Positions 36,304-44,593 of a DNA stretch of 64,000 nt are shown here, piece by piece. This DNA is from Marinobacter zhejiangensis (GTDB lineage Bacteria; Pseudomonadota; Gammaproteobacteria; Pseudomonadales; Oleiphilaceae), in the NCBI RefSeq assembly GCF_900114775.1, contig NZ_FOUE01000002.1:893857-957856 (forward strand), read 5' to 3'. The notes below the pieces were generated by a model. It did no database searches, had not been told where the DNA came from, and saw only the letters and a list, made by a program, of their open reading frames with translations. The position numbers and the translations under genes are program-made. Position 1 is the stretch's first letter, and each line of letters opens with the position of its first letter.

Positions 36304-36312
36304 CCCAAACGC

Positions 36313-37302
36313 TCAGGTTTCGGGCTGAACAGGCTTGTCCTGGGCGGCCTCGATCCGGCGTCTGTACCGTTGCGCCAGGATAGCGCCAACGATCACCTGT
36401 ATCTGGTTGTAGCACATGATCGGCAGAACGATCATGCCGAAACCGGGGTGGCCTGAGAACAGAACCTTGGCCATAGGCAGCCCGGATGCCAGACTTTTCT
36501 TTGAGCCGCAAAACACGATAGCTGCTTCATCCTCCAGGCTAAACCCGAATGCCTTCACGGCCACCCTGGCCACCACGATCAACAGCGCCAGCAATGCAAC
36601 GCAAAGAACAATGGCAAAAACAATTGCGCTGGGGGGAAGGTTTTGCCACAGGCCGCTGACCACTGAGTGTGAAAACGCAGAGTATACGATCAGCCAGATA
36701 ACGCACTGGTCGTAGCGGGACGCCAGTTGTTCGTTGCGGGCCAGAAACCCGCCGAGCCAGGGGCGAATGCCGTGGCCAATAGCAAATGGCAGCAGCAGCT
36801 GCAGGAAAATATCCCGTAACGCCTCGGCAACCGAAAAATTACTTTCGCCTGATGTACTGACCAGCAGGATCAGCAGGAAAGGGGTCAGCATCATGCCGAA
36901 CACATTGGAGGCGGCTGCGCTGCAGATGGCGGCGGGAACGTTCCCCCTGGCCATGGCCGTGTAGGCAATGGATGACGACACCGCAGAGGGGAGGGCGCCC
37001 AGGTACAGAAACCCAAGACCAAGGTCTGCGGGGATCCAGGTAGGAGCCATTTCATTAATGGGCAAAACCACCAGCGGGAAAAAGACAAACGTCAGCGAGG
37101 TGACGACCAGGTGCAGCCGCCAGTGACTGGCACCCGCAATGACCTGCTCGCGGGAAAGTGCGGCGCCGTGGAGAAAGAACAGCAGGGCGACGGCGGCAGC
37201 GCCAACAGTGGACAGCGCGTCGGCAAAGCCACCTTGAGCCGGAAAAAGTGAGGCCAGGACAATGGCGCCCAACAGCAGTAGGGTGAAAGGGTCGATGCGC
37301 AC
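36313..37302 (-). CDS. Bile acid:sodium symporter-family transporter (YfeH-like)
   Basis: A 329-residue inner-membrane protein with about ten hydrophobic segments and the SBF-like pattern FLYLGALPSAVSSSIAYTAMARGNVPAAICSAAASNVFGM and IVFCGSKKSLASGLPMAKVLF. Members move organic acids or related anions with sodium; substrate not known. It converges with the J-like gene 10 bases away and is followed upstream by a GntR/FCD regulator gene on the same strand, 29 bases apart, which may control it. Confidence 0.85.
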   Translation of the reverse strand: MRIDPFTLLLLGAIVLASLFPAQGGFADALSTVGAAAVALLFFLHGAALSREQVIAGASHWRLHLVVTSLTFVFFPLVVLPINEMAPTWIPADLGLGFLYLGALPSAVSSSIAYTAMARGNVPAAICSAAASNVFGMMLTPFLLILLVSTSGESNFSVAEALRDIFLQLLLPFAIGHGIRPWLGGFLARNEQLASRYDQCVIWLIVYSAFSHSVVSGLWQNLPPSAIVFAIVLCVALLALLIVVARVAVKAFGFSLEDEAAIVFCGSKKSLASGLPMAKVLFSGHPGFGMIVLPIMCYNQIQVIVGAILAQRYRRRIEAAQDKPVQPET

Positions 37303-37330
37303 GGTTATGGGCCTGTTTCAGTCTTTGAGT

Positions 37331-38011
37331 TCAGTCTGTTGAGTTAAGTGTGTCGATGCTGGGTTGCAGCAGTGCTGCGGCGAGACTTTTTGCCCGCTCG
37401 CTATCTCGTCGCCGAATGGCAGCCAGCAGGATTTCATGATCCTCCTGTGAGGGCTCGGGGAGGGATTCGTCCATTTCTGTTCGTTCGATGGTCCTGGTGA
37501 TGGCGTCAGCGAAGTAGTTGTAGAGTTCCACCAGAGCGGAGTTGTGGGTGGCGCCGACCAGGGCATGGTGAAACTGCTCGTCAAAACGGATGCGCTCGGC
37601 AACGTTGTCCCCGGCGCTGGCGCGAAGGTCCAGTGCCCTGGACATCACCTTGACCTCTTCTTCTGTTCGCCGTTCTGCTGCGAGCTTGGCAGCTTCGGCC
37701 TCCAATAGCTGGCGCACTTCGAGCTGGTCTTTCAGTTGGGCCTGTTCAATGCGCCGGAGACTTTCCCCAGTGTCCCGGTCTGCCCGCACATAGGTGCCAT
37801 CGCCCTGGCGTGTTTCCAGAATTCCCATGTGAACCAGAACCCGTACCGCCTCACGAACCGTGTTCCTGCTAATGCCCAGGGATTCCGATAAGTCGGCTTC
37901 TACGGGTAGGCGGTCACCAATCCGCCAATGGCCGGCTTTAATGGCTGAGCGAATGGATTCAATGGCGGTATCTACCAGCGAGCCTTTGGCAATGCGGCGA
38001 AGTGCGGTCAT
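37331..38011 (-). CDS. GntR/FadR-family transcriptional regulator (FCD domain)
   Basis: This 226-residue protein has an N-terminal winged helix (DRLPVEADLSESLGISRNTVREAVRVLVHMGILE, about 32-65). The helical FCD ligand domain follows, with conserved metal-type residues in RFDEQFHHALVGATHNSALVELY. FCD members usually respond to organic acids. Just upstream of its start (38012-38055) the minus strand has TCATAGG twice, 16 bases apart, a possible operator. It is next to the symporter gene in the same direction, suggesting substrate-controlled uptake. Confidence 0.85.
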   Translation of the reverse strand: MTALRRIAKGSLVDTAIESIRSAIKAGHWRIGDRLPVEADLSESLGISRNTVREAVRVLVHMGILETRQGDGTYVRADRDTGESLRRIEQAQLKDQLEVRQLLEAEAAKLAAERRTEEEVKVMSRALDLRASAGDNVAERIRFDEQFHHALVGATHNSALVELYNYFADAITRTIERTEMDESLPEPSQEDHEILLAAIRRRDSERAKSLAAALLQPSIDTLNSTD

Positions 38012-38063
38012 GGTTAAAGATCCTTAGTCCCTATGATCCAATCATCCTATGAATGTGATTAAA

Positions 38064-38091
38064 GAGCAACCCGAGGGCGATCGGGTTGCTC
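38064..38091 (-). terminator. Strong stem-loop downstream of fabH
   Basis: Arms GAGCAACCCGA (38064-38074) and TCGGGTTGCTC (38081-38091) form a perfect 11-bp stem with a 6-base loop. It lies 30 bases after the fabH stop in the minus direction, followed there by TTTAAT, a short U-rich tail. Confidence 0.65.
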
Positions 38092-38120
38092 ATGGCGTTT
38101 TGTTTGGCTTCAGGGTTGCG

Positions 38121-39089
38121 TTAAAGGCGAAGAAGCGCTGAGCCCCAGGTAAAGCCGCCGCCAAAGGCCTCAAGCAGAACAGTGTCGTTTTTCCGGATAC
38201 GGCCGTCACGAACGGCGACGTCCAGCGCCAGGGGGATGGATGCGGCAGAGGTATTGCCATGCTTGTCCACCGTGACCACCACCCGATCCATTGGCATATC
38301 AAGCTTCTTCGCGGTGGCCGCAATGATTCGGAGGTTGGCCTGGTGAGGTACCAGCCAGTCGATATCAGACTTCTTCATCTGATTGGCGGACAGCGTTTCA
38401 TCGACAATTTTTCCAAGGGTGTTGACGGCAACCTTGAACACCTCGTTCCCTTTCATCTCGATAAAACCGCCGGTCTTCCTGAATTCGTCAGGGTTGTTTG
38501 AGACACCGCAGGGGACATGCAACAACTCTTCATACTGCCCGTCGGCGTGGATATGAGTTGAAAGAATGCCGGTCTCCTCGCTGGCTTCCAGCACCACGGC
38601 ACCGGCACCATCACCAAACAGCACGCAGGTGCCCCGATCGTTCCAGTCTACAATGCGGGAAAAGACTTCAGCCCCGATCACCAGTGCCTTTTTGCTGGCA
38701 CCCGTCTTGATGAACTTCTCCGCGGTGGCGAGTGCGTAAACAAAGCCGCTGCAGACGGCCTGGATGTCAAAAGCCGGGCACCCGTGAAGATCGAGGCGAG
38801 CCTGGAGGATACAGGCGCAGCTTGGAAAGACTTTGTCCGGGGTAGAGGTCGCAAAGACGATCAGGTCGATGTCTTGAGGGGTAATGCCTGCGGCCTCGAT
38901 GGCCCTTCTTGCCGCAACTTCCGCCAGATCGACGGTGGTCTGGTTGTCTTTGGCGATGTGACGTTGCTCGATACCGGTTCGTTCCCGTATCCACTGGTCG
39001 GTGGTGTCGACCTTTTGTTCAAGGTCGGCGTTGGTCACGATGTTGTCTGGCAGGTAAGAGCCGGTGCCAGTAATGCGAGCATAGGTCAT
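38121..39089 (-). CDS. fabH: 3-oxoacyl-ACP synthase III (FabH)
   Basis: This 322-residue protein condenses an acyl-CoA with malonyl-ACP to start fatty acid chains. The catalytic triad is visible: C113 in [11 protein letters not shown]249 in VPHQANLRI and N279 in KHGNTSAAS. The N-terminus [17 protein letters not shown] and the [10 protein letters not shown] loop are standard. It is encoded alone, not beside other fab genes, so it could be a second copy with a special primer such as longer acyl-CoA. A good terminator follows it. Confidence 0.92.
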   Translation of the reverse strand: MTYARITGTGSYLPDNIVTNADLEQKVDTTDQWIRERTGIEQRHIAKDNQTTVDLAEVAARRAIEAAGITPQDIDLIVFATSTPDKVFPSCACILQARLDLHGCPAFDIQAVCSGFVYALATAEKFIKTGASKKALVIGAEVFSRIVDWNDRGTCVLFGDGAGAVVLEASEETGILSTHIHADGQYEELLHVPCGVSNNPDEFRKTGGFIEMKGNEVFKVAVNTLGKIVDETLSANQMKKSDIDWLVPHQANLRIIAATAKKLDMPMDRVVVTVDKHGNTSAASIPLALDVAVRDGRIRKNDTVLLEAFGGGFTWGSALLRL

Positions 39090-39292
39090 TGAGGATGTCC
39101 CCGGGATAAGGCGAAATCTTGTGTTGTAAAGGGACCATGCTACTCCTCCTTGGTGGGCGCTGGTTATTAGCCGTTTGTCAAAGAACGGGTAAGCCTTTAG
39201 TCGGGGTGAGGTCGGAGGCGCTGACGGGTTTCCTGACTCGATTTCTTGCGACCTTCGTCAATTGAGCGGATTATTGTCTGCTTTCGTCCCTG

Positions 39293-40807
39293 ATGTTGTG
39301 GAATATGACCAGTCACTACACCTTGAAAGCGCTCGATATAGGTATAAATACTCACCAGGAAGCCGTCGCTTATATGCGGGAAGACTGTCATGTCTGTCGC
39401 GCTGAGGGATTTACGGCCAAGTCGAGAGTCAAAATTAACCATGGCAGTCGGTCGGTGGTGGCCACGGTAAACGTGGTCGACAACGACGTACTTCCGGAAG
39501 GGCACGTGGGCTTGTCCAAGGTGGCGATCCAGCGCCTGGGGGTAGGGCTTGGCGACGACGTGGTGATTGGTCACGCCGATGTGGTGGCGTCGCTCGCGGC
39601 GGTGCGGAAGAAGGTGTTTGGTAACCCGCTGGACGGCACCGACATGCAGGCCATCATTACCGATATCAGTGATCACCTGTACAGCGATATCGAGATTGCG
39701 ACGTTCCTCAGCGTTTGCGCCGGTGGGCGCCTGGACACCGACGAAATCGTCTACCTGACCCAGGCCATGGTTAATGCCGGCAAGCGACTGCATTGGCCGG
39801 GGCGTGAGGCTGTCTATGACAAGCACTGCATCGGCGGGCTGCCGGGCAACCGGACCACCCCCCTGGTGGTATCGATTGTCAGTGCTGCGGGGCACGTTAT
39901 GCCGAAAACGTCGTCACGGGCGATTACGTCCCCTGCGGGTACAGCCGACACTATGGAGGCGCTGACTAACGTCAACCTGGAGCTGGCGGATATCCGGCGA
40001 GTGGTTAATGAGACCGGTGCCTGCCTGACCTGGGGAGGCGCCGTCAACCTGAGCCCAGCGGACGACGTGTTGATCCGGATTGAGCGGGCTCTGGACCTGG
40101 ATGGCGAAGGGCAGATGATTGCCTCCGTACTGTCCAAGAAAATTGCGGCGGGTTCAACGCATACCCTGATTGATATTCCCGTTGGCCCGACGGCCAAGGT
40201 TCGCAGTGGCGTCGATGCTGGCCGCCTGGCCAGCCTGTTCACCCAGGTTGGGGCAGCTTGCGGGCTCAAGGTTCGCTGCGTGCTGACGGACGGCAGCCAG
40301 CCGGTCGGTCGCGGCATCGGCCCTGTCGAGGAGGCGAGGGATCTGCTGGCGGTGCTGCGTTGTGAGGAAGATGCGCCGTCTGACCTGCGTGAACGCGCTT
40401 TGCTTCTGGCAGGGCACGTCCTGGATATGGCCGAGCACAGCGGGTTGGAAATTGCTCAGCAAAAAGCCATGGAGTTGCTGGTCAGCGGCGAGGCTTATCG
40501 TCAGTTCCTCAGGATTGTTGAATCCCAGGGGGGGCTGAAAACCCTTCAAGACGCCCGTTTTCAGCATGCAGAGACAGCCCTGCTTGGTGGGACACTGCGC
40601 AGCATCGACAACCGAAAGCTGGCCCGGTTGGCCAAGCTGTCTGGCGCGCCATCCAGCCCCGGCGCGGGCTTGAGACTCTATGTCAAAGTTGGCGACCAGG
40701 TTGCCACCGGAGCACCCCTGTTTACCCTGTACAGTGAAAGCCAGGGGGAGCAGGACTACGCGCTGGACTATTATCGCCAAAATGCCGACATGTTTGTTTT
40801 TGAATGA
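39293..40807 (+). CDS. AMP phosphorylase/thymidine phosphorylase-family enzyme
   Basis: This 504-residue protein matches the thymidine phosphorylase fold: SDIEIATFLSVCAGGRLDTDEIVYLTQAMVNAG, DKHCIGGLPGNRTTPLVVSIVSAAGHVMPKTSSRAITSPAGTADTMEAL, and a C-terminal domain ending KVGDQVATGAPLFTLYSE. It has an extra N-terminal domain of about 80 residues (KALDIGINTHQEAVAYM...). This is the archaeal AMP phosphorylase layout (about 503 residues) rather than bacterial DeoA (about 440). In archaea that enzyme turns NMP plus phosphate into base and ribose-1,5-bisphosphate. ATG at 39293 or 39305 is possible. Next gene: PRPP synthetase, a fitting partner in ribose phosphate recycling. Confidence 0.8.
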   Translation: MLWNMTSHYTLKALDIGINTHQEAVAYMREDCHVCRAEGFTAKSRVKINHGSRSVVATVNVVDNDVLPEGHVGLSKVAIQRLGVGLGDDVVIGHADVVASLAAVRKKVFGNPLDGTDMQAIITDISDHLYSDIEIATFLSVCAGGRLDTDEIVYLTQAMVNAGKRLHWPGREAVYDKHCIGGLPGNRTTPLVVSIVSAAGHVMPKTSSRAITSPAGTADTMEALTNVNLELADIRRVVNETGACLTWGGAVNLSPADDVLIRIERALDLDGEGQMIASVLSKKIAAGSTHTLIDIPVGPTAKVRSGVDAGRLASLFTQVGAACGLKVRCVLTDGSQPVGRGIGPVEEARDLLAVLRCEEDAPSDLRERALLLAGHVLDMAEHSGLEIAQQKAMELLVSGEAYRQFLRIVESQGGLKTLQDARFQHAETALLGGTLRSIDNRKLARLAKLSGAPSSPGAGLRLYVKVGDQVATGAPLFTLYSESQGEQDYALDYYRQNADMFVFE

Positions 40808-40924
40808 GTTGGGTGTAGCCAGCATCGTGCTGTGTTGCATCGGGGCAGTTTGAAACAAAAGAACCCGTTTAAACCTGAGAGCTCGGAGACACCGGCGAGC
40901 TTATAGAAACAAGAGGGTACCAAC

Positions 40925-41842
40925 ATGCTCAATGAGCGCGAGGTTGTGTTTTTTTCCCTGACGGAACATCCATTGACCAGTCAGCTGGTTGAACTGGTCG
41001 GAGGGCGTCCTGGAGAAATCAGCACACGGCGCTTCCCGGATGGGGAAACCTACCTTAGGGTTATGACGCCGGTTAGTGGCCTGCACTGCGTGATCGTTGC
41101 AGATATGACCTACCCTGATGATAAGTTCCTGGCGCTGATCTACCTTGCGGACACGTTGAAGGAGCTGGGGGCCGCATCGGTCGGGCTGGTGGTTCCGTAT
41201 CTGCCGTACATGCGTCAGGACGTTCGGTTTCAGGACGGAGAGGCGGTTACCTCCCGGCTGTTCGCCAGACTGATTTCCCAGCACTTGGACTGGCTTGTAA
41301 CTGTGGACCCACATCTGCACCGGTACCACTCGCTTGATGAAATCTATTCGATCCCCAGTCGCGTCGTTCAGGGAGCGCCAGCGCTGACTGAATGGCTTAA
41401 AGGGCAGACCAACCTTCTGTTGGTGGGCCCGGATGCTGAAAGTGAACAGTGGGTGTCGGGCATAGCCGCGTTGAGCGGGCACCCGTTCGTTATTGGTGAG
41501 AAACGCCGCTACGGCGACCGCCAGGTTGAAGTCAGCCTGCCGGACATGGAGGCGTTCACCGATCGTACAGCCATGGTTATCGACGATGTGATTTCCAGTG
41601 GACACACCATTCTGGAGTGTGTGGCTAGCCTCAAAGCGCGGGGAATAACGCGCATCCAATGTGCGGCGATTCATGGGATTTTTGCCGATCAAAGCGATGC
41701 CCGCTTGCGCCAGGCTGGATTGGACGCACTGGTTACCTGCAATACCGTTGTGCATAACTCCAATCGGGTGAATGTCGCGCCGTTACTGGCGCCGCCGATT
41801 AACGAGTTGCTGGCGGCGATGGCAAACAGGCAGCTCCTTTAA
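40925..41842 (+). CDS. Ribose-phosphate diphosphokinase (PRPP synthetase-like)
   Basis: This 305-residue protein shows ISTRRFPDGETYLRV, the PYLPYMRQDVRFQDGEAVTSRLFARLI stretch with the ATP/ribose-binding residues, VTVDPHLHR, and the PRPP loop MVIDDVISSGHTI. It makes PRPP from ribose 5-phosphate and ATP. It is more divergent than the housekeeping Prs (class I has GRQDR-type and TGTT loops), so a second, specialised copy or archaeal-like class is likely. It lies 117 bases after the AMP-phosphorylase-type gene, same strand. Confidence 0.85.
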   Translation: MLNEREVVFFSLTEHPLTSQLVELVGGRPGEISTRRFPDGETYLRVMTPVSGLHCVIVADMTYPDDKFLALIYLADTLKELGAASVGLVVPYLPYMRQDVRFQDGEAVTSRLFARLISQHLDWLVTVDPHLHRYHSLDEIYSIPSRVVQGAPALTEWLKGQTNLLLVGPDAESEQWVSGIAALSGHPFVIGEKRRYGDRQVEVSLPDMEAFTDRTAMVIDDVISSGHTILECVASLKARGITRIQCAAIHGIFADQSDARLRQAGLDALVTCNTVVHNSNRVNVAPLLAPPINELLAAMANRQLL

Positions 41843-41880
41843 CCCTTCTGCTGGACTCGCGATAAAGGGTACTTCGCCCC

Positions 41881-43341
41881 ATGAGCATTACACCCATCAT
41901 CCAGATACTTGGATTCCTGTTAATCCTGCTGAGCCTGATGATGACCCTGCCGGTCAACCTGCTGGCTTTTGGAGGTGGGGCGCAGGACTGGTGGGCGTTT
42001 GTACAATCGGCGCTGGCCTGCCTGACGGTTGGGCTGATTTGCTTTTTGATGACCCCCCGAAAACGGCGCGGGCTGAAGCAACGGGAGATGTTTCTGCTGA
42101 CCGTGTCGGCGTGGATTGTGATACCGCTGTTCTCGAGCCTACCCCTTCTGCTCAGCGACCTTGACCTGACAATCACCGACGCCTTTTTCGAAAGTATCTC
42201 TGGCATCACAACCACCGGCTCCACGGTTTTGGTGGGGCTGGATTACCTGCCGGCGGATATCCTGCTATGGCGCTCCATTGTGCAGTGGATGGGGGGGATA
42301 GGTATCATTGGTATGGCGGTTGCGGTGCTGCCATTCCTCCGAATTGGTGGCATGCGGCTGTTCGCAACCGAGTCGTCGGAATGGACGGAAAAAGCAGTAC
42401 CCCGCACCAATCGGCTGGCTCTTGGTCTGGTGGTCAGCTACCTGGTGCTCACGCTGGCCTGCATCGTGGTGTACTGGGTGCTGGGCATGGATCTGTTCAA
42501 CGCGATCAACCATGCATTGACAACGGTTTCCACCGGCGGGTTTTCGACCTCAGACAGCTCCATGGGGCAATTCCAGAACTTGCCAATCCTGGCGGCGTCC
42601 ACCTGCTTTATGATTCTTGGCAGCGTGCCTTTTTTCCTGTTTGTTCGTTTACTTAATGGCGATTCCAGGCCGCTACTTATTGATCGTCAGGTGCGTTTTT
42701 TCGTTCAGTTCCTGTTGGTGGTTGCACTGATCATCTGCAGTTACCGCCTGCTGACCAACGATCAGGCCGCCATTGCAGGTTTTGTCGAAACGTTCATCAA
42801 AACGCTGTTCAATGTCACGTCGGTGGTGACCACCACCGGGTTTGCCTCCGAGGACTATACCCGGTGGGGGGCCTTGGCGGTGGTGTTGTTCTTCTTCCTG
42901 ACATTCGTGGGCGGATGCTCCGGGTCGACCAGTGGTGGGATGAAGATATTCCGTTTTCAGCTTTCAATCCTGATGCTCAGGGAGCAGATGCGGCGGTTGC
43001 TTCACCCCAATATTGTGATGGCGCGATACTACAACGGTCGTGTGATCGGTGATGAAATCGTAACCTCCGCTGTCGCCTTTTCCTTCCTGTTCCTGACGAC
43101 GCTGGCGGTGGTCGCTGCCGTGTTGGCCACCCTGGGACTGGACTTGGTTACCAGTCTGACCGGAGCAGCCACGGCTTTGGCCAATGTTGGGCCGGGGCTT
43201 GGGGAGGAAATCGGACCTGCGGGCAACTTTGCGGCACTCCCCGATGCCGCAAAGTGGGTGCTGATGATGGCCATGCTGCTTGGTCGTCTCGAGCTGTTAA
43301 GCGTGTTTGTGCTGTTTTCCCGCCATTTCTGGCGGAGCTAG
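41881..43341 (+). CDS. trkH: Trk potassium uptake channel subunit TrkH
   Basis: A 486-residue membrane protein with four M1-P-M2 repeats. The selectivity loops are readable in order: SGITTTGSTVL, TTVSTGGFST, SVVTTTGFAS and ALANVGPGLGEE. The filter glycines are all present and the FVGGCSGSTSGGMKIFR gate segment is intact. It imports K+ with TrkA as cytoplasmic regulator (not in the window). It begins 38 bases after the PRPP synthetase gene and converges with pirin. Confidence 0.93.
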   Translation: MSITPIIQILGFLLILLSLMMTLPVNLLAFGGGAQDWWAFVQSALACLTVGLICFLMTPRKRRGLKQREMFLLTVSAWIVIPLFSSLPLLLSDLDLTITDAFFESISGITTTGSTVLVGLDYLPADILLWRSIVQWMGGIGIIGMAVAVLPFLRIGGMRLFATESSEWTEKAVPRTNRLALGLVVSYLVLTLACIVVYWVLGMDLFNAINHALTTVSTGGFSTSDSSMGQFQNLPILAASTCFMILGSVPFFLFVRLLNGDSRPLLIDRQVRFFVQFLLVVALIICSYRLLTNDQAAIAGFVETFIKTLFNVTSVVTTTGFASEDYTRWGALAVVLFFFLTFVGGCSGSTSGGMKIFRFQLSILMLREQMRRLLHPNIVMARYYNGRVIGDEIVTSAVAFSFLFLTTLAVVAAVLATLGLDLVTSLTGAATALANVGPGLGEEIGPAGNFAALPDAAKWVLMMAMLLGRLELLSVFVLFSRHFWRS

Positions 43342-43365
43342 CCGACCATATGCATTGGCGATGAT

Positions 43366-44280
43366 CTACTCGGGGAGAGGAATAAACTCGTCCTCATCTC
43401 CTACAACCCTGGCAAACCGGCCTGCTTTCCAGTCCTCTTTGGCTTGCTGGACTCGTTCCTTGCGGCTGGATACGAAATTCCAGTCAATGAAACGCCGGGC
43501 GAAACGTTCACCGCCAATCAGTGCAAGCCGGGTATCCTCAACTGCCTCGACAACAATGCCTTCCTGTTCCGACAGTACCGCCATCGAATGTCGGGGAATG
43601 TCACTTTCACGGGCCTTCAGGCGCCCCTTTGCCACATAGAGTGCGCGCTCCTGTGCGTTCGGGAGTTGCAACCGCTGTCCGGGTTTCAGCCAGGCCTCTA
43701 GATAGAGGGTTTCCGAGAAAATTTTGACGGGAGACGTGACTCCGTAGGCGCTTCCCATCATCACCCTTACCGCAACACCGCCCACGTCAATGGCAGGGAC
43801 ATCCGTGCCGGGGTAGTGATAAAAGGCTGGGGCGGTTTCTTCCTGGTCGATGGGAAGAGCGAGCCAGAGTTGCAGTCCGTCCAATACATGCGCCTGGGCG
43901 GTTACCTCTGGCCGTTCACGCTCCGAATGGGCAATGCCGCTTCCTGCGACCATCAGGTTGATGTCGCCAGGTTTGATGGGCTGCAAGCTGCCGAGGGAGT
44001 CCCTGTGAAGGATCTCGCCTTCAAAAAGGTAGGTGACGGTGGCGATCCCAATGTGGGGATGAGGGCGAACGTTAATGCCGTCGCCAGCCTCAAAGTGCGC
44101 TGGCCCCATGTGATCGAAAAAGATCCACGGACCTACCATTTTGCGACGGGCGGTCGGCAGTAAACGGCGAACTGAGAACCCGCCGAGATCGCGGTCCTTG
44201 GGGGTCAGCAAGAGATCAATGGCACTGCAGATCTCGGTAACCAGGCATTCCTGCTCGACATCGGGATAGATATTGCTCAT
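43366..44280 (-). CDS. Pirin family protein
   Basis: This 304-residue bicupin has the metal-binding motif DGINVRPHPHIGIATVTYLFEGEILHRDSLGS and INLMVAGSGIAHSER, with the His/Glu set of pirins. Some pirins act as quercetin dioxygenases or as cofactors of regulators; the actual role here is unknown. It is divergent from the aldehyde dehydrogenase gene, with about 310 bases between. Confidence 0.88.
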   Translation of the reverse strand: MSNIYPDVEQECLVTEICSAIDLLLTPKDRDLGGFSVRRLLPTARRKMVGPWIFFDHMGPAHFEAGDGINVRPHPHIGIATVTYLFEGEILHRDSLGSLQPIKPGDINLMVAGSGIAHSERERPEVTAQAHVLDGLQLWLALPIDQEETAPAFYHYPGTDVPAIDVGGVAVRVMMGSAYGVTSPVKIFSETLYLEAWLKPGQRLQLPNAQERALYVAKGRLKARESDIPRHSMAVLSEQEGIVVEAVEDTRLALIGGERFARRFIDWNFVSSRKERVQQAKEDWKAGRFARVVGDEDEFIPLPE

Positions 44281-44593
44281 GGACAGGCTCCAATTTGTAA
44301 TGCGTTGCCCCCGGAATCAGAATAGTCGCCGATCCATAAAACCGCTTCAGTTCTCCGCGACCGACACCTCCTGAGGGCGACTATAGCCGACAGTATAGGC
44401 GTTGCAGATGGCTTTGTTCCCCCGGAGTAATGGGGCATGGACTCTGTGCAAGGCGTGTGGATGTTCCCGAGGTGACTGGGCCTCGCGGCGCCGTTTGGTG
44501 GTATTTGGTGCCAATGTTGATGCTTGGGTCTGTCCGTATTCTGACGGGCATTACGAAGCAACTTACAACAATTGCCAAGCCAGGATGTTGACC
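44281..44593. other. Divergent intergenic region pirin/aldehyde dehydrogenase with long inverted repeat
   Basis: About 313 bases. ATAGTCGCC at 44322-44330 is repeated as its exact complement GGCGACTAT at 44376-44384, arms 54 bases apart start to start. A frame from 44402 is open in phase with the dehydrogenase gene but has unusual composition (Cys/Trp-rich) and is not accepted as coding. Confidence 0.45.

Noticed and set aside
40901..41755. 284-residue minus-strand open frame across the PRPP synthetase gene
   Set aside because: Shadow of the plus-strand gene; no recognisable motif, and the sense frame has clear PRPP synthetase motifs.
44402..44593. 64-residue N-terminal extension of the aldehyde dehydrogenase
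   Set aside because: Composition is unlike a protein domain (Cys/Trp/Arg-rich), and the family sequence starts at ATG 44594 with a good ribosome site.
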